From Armatimonadota bacterium (lineage in GTDB: Bacteria > Armatimonadota > Zipacnadia > UBA1398 > JAKPQA01), in NCBI GenBank assembly GCA_029547025.1, contig JAKPQA010000100.1, positions 1 through 64,000 on the forward strand: DNA of 64,000 nt, read 5' to 3'. The notes beneath the pieces were generated by a model. The model did not search any database, was not told where the DNA came from, and saw only the letters and a program-made list of their open reading frames with translations. Numbering within the stretch: position 1 is the stretch's first letter; every line of letters begins with the position of its first letter. Below, in pieces: positions 1-7,758 of this stretch. The position numbers and the translations under genes are program-made.

Positions 1-50
1 AGGGCTCCCGTGGCCCATCCGCCTGGTTGCGGAGGGGCGCCATGGGGGGA

Positions 51-72
51 ACCACGCGTCTCCCAGCGTGGT
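51..72. terminator. Possible hairpin downstream of the purine cluster
   Basis: A perfect 7-bp inverted repeat (ACCACGC and GCGTGGT, 8-base loop) lies about 180 bases past the last purine gene. The flanks are C/G runs, not a T-tract, so it is a weak intrinsic terminator in either direction. Nothing else is recognised in bases 1-252, and no start of an AICAR transformylase is visible there. Confidence 0.25.
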
Positions 73-252
73 GGGCCCCCAACGCGCCCGATCCGCACGC
101 CTCAACCTCGGGCCGGTCAGGGGCCCCGCGCCCTCGGGGCGCACCCCTGTGCGGCCCCTCCGAAAGACCAGGCGGGCGTTCCGCGCGACCTTCGCGAGAC
201 CCAGCCGCCCGGCCCAGGGCCCTATGTTACCGCCCATGCCGCCCGAAGGCCC

Positions 253-849
253 CTACCCGCTCACATGGCACAGGTACTCGACGATGGCGCTGTCGTAGGC
301 CGAGGTATGGGCGAAGGCGGCCAGGGCCAACCTGCGGCGGGTTGTCAGAGTGGTCTCACAGCCGTTGGCACGCAGTTCGGCCAGCACGCCCTCGTACTGA
401 CTCGCGTCGGTAAGCACGGTGACGAAGGCATGGTTCTTGGCCGAGGCGCGGATCATGCAGGGGCCGCCAATATCGATCATCTCGATGGCTTCCTCGATGG
501 TGACGCCGGGTTTCGCGATGGTCTGCGCGAATGGATAGAGGTTGGATACTACCAGGCCAATGGGCGTGATGCCATTGGCCTCGAGTTCCGCCAGGTGTTC
601 GGGCTTGTCCTGGATGGCCAGGAGACCACCGTGGATCTTCGGATGCAGTGTCTTCACACGGCCGTCGAGGATCTCGGGGAAACCGGTCATCGACGAGACC
701 GGCGTGACCGGCAAGCCGGCCTCGGCAATGGTACGAGCAGTACCGCCGGTGGAGATCATCTCGATGCCCAGATCGTGGAGTGCCTGGCACAGAGGCACAA
801 GCCCAGTCTTGTCGAAGACGCTCACGAGCGCTCGGCGGATGACTGGCAT
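253..849 (-). CDS. purH: Stand-alone IMP cyclohydrolase (PurH N-terminal domain only)
   Basis: This gene closes the last step of purine synthesis, FAICAR to IMP. The 198-residue protein matches only the MGS-like IMP cyclohydrolase half of PurH: FDKTGL near residue 13, STGGTARTI near 33, GRVKTLHPKIHGG near 63-75 and AYDSAI near the C-terminus. Bifunctional PurH is about 500 residues; here the frame stops right after the cyclohydrolase domain. No LRYGENPHQ-type start of the transformylase domain is seen in the 252 bases downstream. The ATG is preceded by a GGGAGTGG ribosome binding site. It is the last gene of the minus-strand purine run, 34 bases after purN. Split PurH is known in some bacteria, so a separate transformylase elsewhere is likely (inference). 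Confidence 0.9.
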   Translation of the reverse strand: MPVIRRALVSVFDKTGLVPLCQALHDLGIEMISTGGTARTIAEAGLPVTPVSSMTGFPEILDGRVKTLHPKIHGGLLAIQDKPEHLAELEANGITPIGLVVSNLYPFAQTIAKPGVTIEEAIEMIDIGGPCMIRASAKNHAFVTVLTDASQYEGVLAELRANGCETTLTTRRRLALAAFAHTSAYDSAIVEYLCHVSG

Positions 850-883
850 GGTGAACCACTCCCGTTGGTAGGATGGGCGGCGG

Positions 884-1516
884 CTACTCCGGCTGAACGC
901 GTACCCGGCGGCCTTCGACCCTCAGGCGACCGTCGATGAACAGCTGGATGGCTCGCGGGTAGAGCTGGTGCTCGACTTCGAGGATTCGCGCGGCCAGCGT
1001 CTCGGCCGTGTCATCCTCTGCCACCTCGACGGCTCCCTGGCAGATGATGGGGCCGGCATCCACGCCTCCGTTGGCGAAGTGGACCGTGCACCCCGCAATC
1101 TTCACGCCGTAGTCGAGGGCCTGCTGCTGCACATGCAGGCCGGGGAATGCGGGCAAAAGAGACGGGTGTATGTTCATGATCCGGCCGGGAAAGGCGTTCA
1201 GCAGGGGTTCGTGGATCACGCGCATGAACCCGGCCATGCACACGAGCTGGACCTCCCGGTCGAGGAGAAGCTCCGCGAGAGCGGCCTCACGCTCGGGCTC
1301 GAGCTTGGTCCGGAACCGCCCCGGGTCGTGGTAGACGGCCTCGATCCCTCTCCGGCGGGCGCGTTCGAGCGCGTAGGCCTCAGCCACATCGCTGACGACC
1401 ACGACCACGCGGCCATCGATGCGCCCGTCGTCACACGCGTCGAGGATGGATTGAAGGTTGCTGCCTCGGCCGGAGGCCAGAACTCCGATACGGAACTCGC
1501 CGGGCAACCGGACCAC
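884..1516 (-). CDS. purN: Phosphoribosylglycinamide formyltransferase, folate-dependent
   Basis: Third step of de novo purine synthesis: 10-formyl-THF dependent formylation of GAR. The 210-residue protein has the N-terminal phosphate loop VLASGRGSNLQ, the formyltransferase signature MNIHPSLLPAFPGLH with catalytic Asn and His, and the catalytic Asp in GGVDAGPII. The length is normal. The GTG at 1516 directly abuts AAGGA; a TTG three codons later (1507) sits 8 bases behind AAGGAG and may be the true start. It lies 23 bases downstream of purM in the purine operon. Confidence 0.95.
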   Translation of the reverse strand: MVRLPGEFRIGVLASGRGSNLQSILDACDDGRIDGRVVVVVSDVAEAYALERARRRGIEAVYHDPGRFRTKLEPEREAALAELLLDREVQLVCMAGFMRVIHEPLLNAFPGRIMNIHPSLLPAFPGLHVQQQALDYGVKIAGCTVHFANGGVDAGPIICQGAVEVAEDDTAETLAARILEVEHQLYPRAIQLFIDGRLRVEGRRVRVQPE

Positions 1517-1539
1517 TCCTTCGCGGAATGCGGTGATGG

Positions 1540-2613
1540 CTAGTGGAGAACCACCCGTGGGCCCGCACCGCTGTCGGCGGCAACGCGTCCGATCAAGAAC
1601 GCGCGGGCTCCGGCCGACTCGGCCGCCGAGATGGCTCGGGGCGCCTCCTGCTCCCGAACCACCGCAACGAGGCCGATGCCCATGTTGAAAACGCGGTACA
1701 TCTCAGCATCATCGATGCCTCCGGCTTGCTGGATGAAGGTGAACACGGCATGAGTCGGCCACGAGCCCGTGTCGATGTCGGCGCGAAGCCCGGTGGGGAG
1801 GATTCGCGGAACGTTGTCGATCAACCCGCCGCCCGTGATGTGAGCCAACCCGCGCACATCGGCGGCATCTATCAGCGAGCGGACGGTTCGGGTGTAGATG
1901 AGCGTGGGTTCGAGCATTGCGTCGATGACTGACTGCCCCGTGCCCGGCATCGGGTCGTGCAGGCCAAGGCCCGCCTGCTCGAAGACGACCTTGCGCGCCA
2001 GGCTGTAGCCATTCGAGTGCAGCCCGCTGGAGGCGATGCCGATCAGGACGTCGCCCTGGCGCACGCGGGAGCCGTCGATGATGCGCTTCCGGTCCACGAC
2101 GGCCACGGCGAAGCCTACGAGGTCGTATTCGTCGGGGCCCAGGAGCCCAGCCACCTCGGCCAGCTCCCCGCCGATGAGGGCGCACTCGGCCTGCCGGCAC
2201 CCTTCAGCAACACCGGTGACCACTTGCGCGTCGCGCTCCGGCTGGACCTTCCCGACCGACAGGCAGTCGAGGAAGAACAACGGCCGCGCCCCGAGAGTCA
2301 GCACGTCGTTGACGCACATGGCCACGGCATCGATGCCCACGGTGTGGTGGATACCCGAGGCGAAGGCCAGTCGGATCTTGGTGCCCACGCTGTCGGTGCC
2401 GGAGACCAGCACCGGCTCCTCGAGGCCAGACAGATCGGGCGCGAAGAGGCCACCGAAATGCCCGATGCCCCCCAGCACTTCGGGACCGTGGGTGGCCTCG
2501 ACGGCAGCCCGAAAGCGACGGATCGTCTCCTCCGCAGCGTCAATATCGACCCCGGCTGCCGCGTAGGCCCGGCTCTGGGGCCGGTCATCCACGCCGGGTG
2601 GATCACTGGGCAT
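1540..2613 (-). CDS. purM: Phosphoribosylformylglycinamidine cyclo-ligase (AIR synthetase)
   Basis: Fifth step of purine synthesis: ATP-dependent closure of FGAM to AIR. The protein is 357 residues, with AIRS-family segments SGTDSVGTKIRLA, TLGARPLFFLDCL, GGELAEV, ASSGLHSNGYSLAR and HITGGGLIDNVPR. The open frame runs upstream to 2799, but the ATG at 2613 is chosen. It has GAAGGAGG a few bases upstream and starts the recognisable sequence just before SRAYAAAGVDIDAAEE. The start overlaps the 3' end of purF by 11 bases, implying translational coupling. Confidence 0.95.
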   Translation of the reverse strand: MPSDPPGVDDRPQSRAYAAAGVDIDAAEETIRRFRAAVEATHGPEVLGGIGHFGGLFAPDLSGLEEPVLVSGTDSVGTKIRLAFASGIHHTVGIDAVAMCVNDVLTLGARPLFFLDCLSVGKVQPERDAQVVTGVAEGCRQAECALIGGELAEVAGLLGPDEYDLVGFAVAVVDRKRIIDGSRVRQGDVLIGIASSGLHSNGYSLARKVVFEQAGLGLHDPMPGTGQSVIDAMLEPTLIYTRTVRSLIDAADVRGLAHITGGGLIDNVPRILPTGLRADIDTGSWPTHAVFTFIQQAGGIDDAEMYRVFNMGIGLVAVVREQEAPRAISAAESAGARAFLIGRVAADSGAGPRVVLH

Positions 2614-4060
2614 CGGGGGCCTCCTTCTCGAGCGAGAACTTGGTCGCCCGGACATCCTGAGGGATCTCCAGCGGGTAGCGGCCGTCGAAGCACGCCATGC
2701 AGAACTTGTCGCGCGGGATCCCCAGGGCACGGGCCAGGTTCGCGATCGACAGGTAGCCGAGCGAGTCCGCTCCGGTCTTCTGCCGAATCTGCTCCACACT
2801 CAGCGAGGCGGCAATCAGCTCGCTCTGGTTGGCCATGTCGATCCCATAGAAGCATGGGTATCGAATGGGCGGCGCGCAGATCCGCAGATGCACCTCGGCA
2901 GCGCCGGCCTGCCGGAGTAGGTCGACCTGCTGATCGGTGGTGGTGCCCCGGACGATCGAGTCATCCACCACCACCAGCCGTTTGCCATTGAGCACGTCGT
3001 GCAGGGGAGCGAGCTTCATCGAGACACCCAGCCGGCGCATTTTCGGGTCCGGCTGGATGAAGGTCCGCTGGATGTAGCGGTTCTTGAGTAGCCCCTCCGA
3101 ATAAGGGATCCGCGACGCTTCGGAGTAGCCGATGGCCGCCGGGACCCCGGTGTCGGGGATCCCGATGACCAGGTCGGCATCCACCGGATGCTGCTCCGCC
3201 AGCATGTGGCCCATCTTGCGGCGGAGGCCATAGATCTCGCGGCCGTACATCCGGCTGTCGGGGCGTGCGAAGTAGATGAACTCGAACACGCACAATGAGT
3301 CGCGTACATAGGGCTCGCACACCTCGGCGCGCAGACCGTCGTTCCCGGCGACGACCATTTCGCCGGGCTCGATCTCCCGGACGAGGCGCGCCTGGAGGAG
3401 GCGCAAGGCACAGGTCTCGGAGGCCATCACGTAGCCGTCGTTGGCGTCCCGGCCGAGGCACAGCGGCCGGATTCCCCACGGATCCCGCAGTCCGATGAGC
3501 CGATCGGGTGTGAGAATGACGAGCGAATAGGCCCCCCGGACCTGGGTGAGCGCGCCGCGGAGGGCCGCCTCGAACTCGGTTTCCGGCGACAGTTCGATAA
3601 GGCGGACGATCAGCTCGGTGTCCGAGGTCGAGACGAACCGGCAGCCAAGCGCCTCCATCTCGGCCCGCAGCGCGACGGCGTTCACCAGGTTGCCGTTGTG
3701 GGCCAGCGCGAAGGGCTGACCGCGGAAGCTCCCGAGGATCGGCTGGGCGTTCTGGATCGTCGTGGAGCCGGTGGTCGAGTACCGCGTGTGCCCGATACCC
3801 GCATGGCCGCGCAGCGACTTGATGCGGTCCTCGGTGAACACCTGGGTGACGAGGCCCATGCCTTTCTCGCAGGCCACTCCGTCGCCGTCCGTGACGGCGA
3901 TTCCCGCGCTCTCCTGCCCGCGGTGCTGCAGGGTGAACAAGCCGAAGAAGCACCGCCGGGCCAGATCGGCGCCGTCCTTCGTCCATACACCGATGAGCCC
4001 ACACTCTTCGTGTGGGCTGTCGGACCGGTGGCGCCAAGCACCCGGGTCTCTCACGTCCAT
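2603..4060 (-). CDS. purF: Amidophosphoribosyltransferase, [4Fe-4S] Bacillus type with propeptide
   Basis: Committed step of purine synthesis: PRPP plus glutamine to phosphoribosylamine. The 485-residue protein has the N-terminal Ntn glutaminase domain with Cys20 in EECGLIG, implying removal of a 19-residue propeptide. The PRPP loop VVVDDSIVRGTTT is near 361-375. Cysteines matching the Bacillus subtilis cluster ligands appear in SETCAL, YPCFYGID and KFCMACF near 453, so an oxygen-sensitive [4Fe-4S] cluster is expected, unlike E. coli PurF. It lies 30 bases downstream of purE, behind a GGAGGGAC ribosome binding site, and overlaps the purM start. Confidence 0.96.
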   Translation of the reverse strand: MDVRDPGAWRHRSDSPHEECGLIGVWTKDGADLARRCFFGLFTLQHRGQESAGIAVTDGDGVACEKGMGLVTQVFTEDRIKSLRGHAGIGHTRYSTTGSTTIQNAQPILGSFRGQPFALAHNGNLVNAVALRAEMEALGCRFVSTSDTELIVRLIELSPETEFEAALRGALTQVRGAYSLVILTPDRLIGLRDPWGIRPLCLGRDANDGYVMASETCALRLLQARLVREIEPGEMVVAGNDGLRAEVCEPYVRDSLCVFEFIYFARPDSRMYGREIYGLRRKMGHMLAEQHPVDADLVIGIPDTGVPAAIGYSEASRIPYSEGLLKNRYIQRTFIQPDPKMRRLGVSMKLAPLHDVLNGKRLVVVDDSIVRGTTTDQQVDLLRQAGAAEVHLRICAPPIRYPCFYGIDMANQSELIAASLSVEQIRQKTGADSLGYLSIANLARALGIPRDKFCMACFDGRYPLEIPQDVRATKFSLEKEAPDAQ

Positions 4061-4090
4061 GTCCCTCCGGAGCGGCTGGCGAGCCCGCTG

Positions 4091-4585
4091 CTAGCCCTGG
4101 TAGCGCGATTCTACTTCCTCGGCGCTCTTGACGACAGCCGCGGAACGCTCCGCCCGGTAACGGCGGACGGCGGCCATGGCCTCTGGGTCGGACGAAGCCA
4201 GGATCTGAGCGGCCAACACGGCTGCGTTGACGGCGCCGTCGATGCTGACCGCGGCCACGGGAACGCCCGGTGGCATCTGCACGGTTGACAGGAGCGCATC
4301 GAGCCCGTTGAGTGCGCCAGAGGCCACCGGTACGCCGATGACCGGAAGGGCGGTGCGGGCCGCGATGGCTCCGGCAAGATGGGCGGCGCCGCCGGCGGCT
4401 CCGATGATCACGCCCACGTCGCTGGACTCGTACTCCGCGATGAGTTCCTCAACGCGCTCAGGCGTGCGGTGTGCCGAAGCCACGGTCATGCTGTGCGGCA
4501 CACCGAGCGCGCGCAATGTTTCCGCCGCCGCCTCCATCACGGGCAGGTCGGACCGGCTTCCCATCACAATGGCCACTCGCTTCAC
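4091..4585 (-). CDS. purE: N5-carboxyaminoimidazole ribonucleotide mutase (class I PurE)
   Basis: Isomerises N5-CAIR to CAIR. The 164-residue protein has GSRSDLPVM, SAHRTPERV with the catalytic His, GAAGGAAHLAGAIAA and MPPGVPVAAVSI, all typical of PurE. Class I enzymes need PurK to supply N5-CAIR, and no purK is in this window. The GTG start overlaps the purD stop as GTGA, a 4-base coupling. Confidence 0.95.
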   Translation of the reverse strand: MKRVAIVMGSRSDLPVMEAAAETLRALGVPHSMTVASAHRTPERVEELIAEYESSDVGVIIGAAGGAAHLAGAIAARTALPVIGVPVASGALNGLDALLSTVQMPPGVPVAAVSIDGAVNAAVLAAQILASSDPEAMAAVRRYRAERSAAVVKSAEEVESRYQG

Positions 4586-5853
4586 TGGGTCACCCCCGCT
4601 GCGATGTCCTTCCGATACTGCATCCCGTCAAACTGCACGTGACTGGCAGCCTCGTAGGCCCGTTTGCGGGCGGCCCCCAGGCTGTCGCCCCACGCAGTCA
4701 CGCCCAATACACGGCCGCCGTCGGTGACGATGGCGCCATCGGTGCCTCGTGATGTTCCAGCGTGAAACACGGCCACATCGTCCATGGCTCCGGCCGCCTC
4801 GAGCCCGTGGACGGGGATGCCTGTCTCGGCCGAAGCAGGGTAGCCACGGGAGGCCAGAACCACGCACACGGCCGCCCGAGAGCTCCAGTCGACAACGACC
4901 TCGGCCAGGCGGTCCTCGCAGGTGGCCAGAAGCACGTCGACCAAGTCGCTTCCCAACCGAGGGATGATAACCTGTGTCTCCGGATCGCCGAAGCGGCAGT
5001 TGACCTCGAGGGCCTTCAAGCCCGAGTTGGTGAGCATGAGCCCCGCATAGAGGACCCCGCGGTAACGGATCCCCTCACTGCGGAGGGCATCGACGATGGG
5101 ACGAACCACGGTCCGGATCGCGGTATTGGCCACATCGCGGCTGACCAGGGGGACGGGTGAGTAGGCGCCCATGCCGCCGGTGTTCGGGCCTTCGTCCCGG
5201 TCATGGGCCCGCTTGTAGTCCCGCGCCGGCTCCATGGGGACGATGGATTCGCCGTCGGTGAAGACCTTGAGCGATAGCTCGTGGCCGACCAGGCACTCTT
5301 CCACGACCACGCGATCGCCGGCGGAGCCGAAGGTCTTCTTCACGAGCATGTCGTCGACGGCCTCCAGCGCGGTGTCCAGGTCGTGGGCGACCACCACGCC
5401 CTTGCCCTTGGCCAGGCCGTCGGCCTTGATGACGATGGGAACGCCCCGGGCTCGGACGTACTTGGCCGCTTCCTTGGGGCAGTCGAACACCTGGTAGTCC
5501 GCTGTCGGTATGCGGTGGCGACGGAACAGATTCTTGCAGAACACCTTGCTGCCCTCGAGCCGAGCCGCCTGCCGCGACGGCCCAAACACGCGGAGCCCAT
5601 TCGCCGCGAACTCGTCCGCGATGCCGGCAATGAGCGGCGCTTCGGGTCCCACCACGGTGAGGTCAACGGCCTCCCTCTGGGCGAAGGCCATCAAGTCCGG
5701 AATGGACTCGGCCGAGAGAGGAACAAGCTCGGCACACGCTGCGATGCCTGCGTTTCCTGGCGCGCAGTAGATGCGATCGACCTTCGGGCTCTGCGCGATC
5801 TTCCAGACGAGCGCGTGCTCCCGGCCGCCGCCGCCGACAACCAGGACCTTCAT
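4582..5853 (-). CDS. purD: Phosphoribosylamine-glycine ligase (GAR synthetase)
   Basis: Second purine step: ATP-dependent joining of phosphoribosylamine and glycine. The 423-residue protein has VVGGGGREHALVWK at the N-terminus, the ATP-grasp segments PIVIKADGLAKGKGV and EGPNTGGMGAYSP, and EVNCRFGDPETQ with metal-binding residues. The length is standard. It leads purD-purE-purF-purM-purN-purH, all close or overlapping on the minus strand. purB, purC, purK and purL are absent from the window. Confidence 0.96.
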   Translation of the reverse strand: MKVLVVGGGGREHALVWKIAQSPKVDRIYCAPGNAGIAACAELVPLSAESIPDLMAFAQREAVDLTVVGPEAPLIAGIADEFAANGLRVFGPSRQAARLEGSKVFCKNLFRRHRIPTADYQVFDCPKEAAKYVRARGVPIVIKADGLAKGKGVVVAHDLDTALEAVDDMLVKKTFGSAGDRVVVEECLVGHELSLKVFTDGESIVPMEPARDYKRAHDRDEGPNTGGMGAYSPVPLVSRDVANTAIRTVVRPIVDALRSEGIRYRGVLYAGLMLTNSGLKALEVNCRFGDPETQVIIPRLGSDLVDVLLATCEDRLAEVVVDWSSRAAVCVVLASRGYPASAETGIPVHGLEAAGAMDDVAVFHAGTSRGTDGAIVTDGGRVLGVTAWGDSLGAARKRAYEAASHVQFDGMQYRKDIAAGVTQ

Positions 5854-5874
5854 CCGGCGTTTCCCCCTTAGCGA

Positions 5875-6303
5875 TCATGGATCACTGTGATAGCTCGGAG
5901 CGGAATCCTGCGAGGCATCGGACTCGGTGCGGTGTGGTTCCTCAGTGCGGTCCGGCTTCCGCGCCCGGCGAGCGAGCTCCTGCACCTCGGCCATGAGCAC
6001 CGCGGCCCGGCGTTCTCGATCCTTCTCATACTCCGCCCACGCCCGGCGGTAGTTGGCGTACGAGTGCGCAGCCATGAGGATGGCGGTCCAGCACAACAGC
6101 ACCCAGGCCACACCCAGGAGAGCGGACTCGACGAGTGGGCGGAACTGGAAGGCCTGCCGGACACCGAAGGTGATGAGTGCTATGCCCAGAAACCCCACGT
6201 AGGGATGACGGAACCGGAACGCCTTGGCCCAGCCCACTACGAACACGATGCCGAACCCGAGCAGCAGGAACGAGACCACGTAGGTGCCGAGGAATGCGCT
6301 CAT
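5875..6303 (-). CDS. Small membrane protein, function unknown
   Basis: The 142-residue protein has about three hydrophobic segments: residues 4-24, about 34-50 and about 58-78. A basic/acidic helical tail (EYEKDRERRAAVLMAEVQEL) and a polar, Ser/Asp/His-rich C-terminus follow. No family is recognised. It sits between dnaB and purD on the same strand, 21 bases from purD and about 43 from dnaB, so it is probably co-transcribed. A GAGGG motif precedes the ATG. Confidence 0.7.
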   Translation of the reverse strand: MSAFLGTYVVSFLLLGFGIVFVVGWAKAFRFRHPYVGFLGIALITFGVRQAFQFRPLVESALLGVAWVLLCWTAILMAAHSYANYRRAWAEYEKDRERRAAVLMAEVQELARRARKPDRTEEPHRTESDASQDSAPSYHSDP

Positions 6304-6346
6304 GGGCCCTCAGCTCCGCACAAGCCCGGGCCCATTGGCGGCACGG

Positions 6347-7756
6347 TCATGCACCATCCCGGCCCCCGGCCTTGCTGTCGAACCGGCGGTATTGCCCCCG
6401 GAACACCAGCTCGCACACTCCAGTCGGTCCCGTGCGGTTCTTGGCCACGATGATCTCCGCGGTGTCGTCGCGAGGTTCCTCCGCAGCCCCTTGGGCTGCC
6501 GGCCCGCCCACGACTTGCCCCGTCTTGGCCTCCCGGTACTTGTAGTACTCGGGACGGTAAATGAACACGACCGCATCGGCCTCGGCCTCAATGTAGCCGC
6601 TCTCCATGAGGTCGGACAGGATCGGCCGCTTGTCCTCCCGGCGCTCGACGCTGCGTGAGAGCTGTGAGACCACGATCAGGGGCACCTCCAGCTCTCGAGC
6701 CATCGCTTTGAGCGAGCGAGCGATGGCACTCACTTCCTCGAACCGGCTGTCGGTGCGGAGAGGATACCGCACGAGCTGCAGGTAGTCGACGACCAGAAGT
6801 GACAACCCCCGCTCGGCCTGCAGACGACGGGCTTTGGCCCGCATCTCGAGCGGCGTCATGCCGGGCGTGTCATCAATGTAGATATTGCAGTCGTAGAGTC
6901 TGTCGAGGGCCTGGGCGAGCTTATCCCACTCCTCGTCGCGCATGTCTCCGAGGCGCAGTTTGTGCGAGTTGATCATGGCCTGGGAACTGAGTGCTGCCTC
7001 GACCAGCTGCTCTTTGGACATCTCGAGCGAGAACACGCCCACCACGCGCTTGTCATCGGGCCGCAAGCCCACATGGGTCGCGATATTGAGGGCGAGGGAG
7101 GTCTTGCCCATGGACGGCCGGGCGGCCACGATGGTGAGGGTAGACCGGCCCAGCCCACCGATGATGCGGTCCAGGTCGGGGAAGCCGGTGGGGAGGCCCG
7201 CCACGTCGCGCTGAACTTGCGTCTCCCGGTCCAGGCGGTCGAACACCTGGCGCACGATGGGTCCCATGGGCACAAAACCGCGGCTGAGGCGACGCTCAGT
7301 TACCGAGAACAGCCGCTGCTCCGACCGGTCAACGATCTCGTCGGTGCGGTCGTCTTGGGCGTAGGACCAGCGCTGGATGTCGCTGGCGGCGGCGATGAGC
7401 TCTCGGAGGATGGCCTTCTCGGCCACGATGGTCGCATAGCGGTGGATGTTGGCGGCCGTGGGAACGGAGCTGACCAGGGCAGTGAGGTATGCCGCGCCGC
7501 CGACCTCCTCGAGCTTGTTCCGTCGGCCCAGCTCATCGGTCATGGTGATCAGGTCGACGGGCTCGTTGCGGTCGAACAGGGCAGTGATCGCCTCGAAGAT
7601 CTCGCCATGGACCAGACGGTAGAAGTCTGACTTGCGCAACAGCTCCAGCCCCACCGCCGTGGCCTCGCGGTCGAGCATCATCGCCCCCAGAGCCGACTGC
7701 TCCGCCTCGAGGCTCTGGGGGGGGATTTGGTCGAGCTGGGCTGCATCCCCTGCCAT
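6347..7756 (-). CDS. dnaB: Replicative DNA helicase DnaB
   Basis: Hexameric 5'-3' replication-fork helicase. The 469-residue protein has the N-terminal primase-interacting helical domain starting PPQSLEAEQSALGAMM. The RecA-like domain has Walker A ARPSMGKTSLAL near 215-225, the Walker B region LLVVDYLQL and the EVSAIARSLKAMARELEVP segment. No intein is present. The start follows the stop of the TPR gene by 2 bases, without a clear ribosome binding site, suggesting coupled translation. DciA, the likely helicase loader, is encoded just upstream. Confidence 0.96.
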   Translation of the reverse strand: MAGDAAQLDQIPPQSLEAEQSALGAMMLDREATAVGLELLRKSDFYRLVHGEIFEAITALFDRNEPVDLITMTDELGRRNKLEEVGGAAYLTALVSSVPTAANIHRYATIVAEKAILRELIAAASDIQRWSYAQDDRTDEIVDRSEQRLFSVTERRLSRGFVPMGPIVRQVFDRLDRETQVQRDVAGLPTGFPDLDRIIGGLGRSTLTIVAARPSMGKTSLALNIATHVGLRPDDKRVVGVFSLEMSKEQLVEAALSSQAMINSHKLRLGDMRDEEWDKLAQALDRLYDCNIYIDDTPGMTPLEMRAKARRLQAERGLSLLVVDYLQLVRYPLRTDSRFEEVSAIARSLKAMARELEVPLIVVSQLSRSVERREDKRPILSDLMESGYIEAEADAVVFIYRPEYYKYREAKTGQVVGGPAAQGAAEEPRDDTAEIIVAKNRTGPTGVCELVFRGQYRRFDSKAGGRDGA

Positions 7757-7758
7757 CG

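Noticed and set aside
1957-2991. Plus-strand frames over the purine genes, for example 344 codons
   Set aside because: Mirror frames of high-GC coding DNA; the minus-strand proteins are unambiguous purine enzymes.
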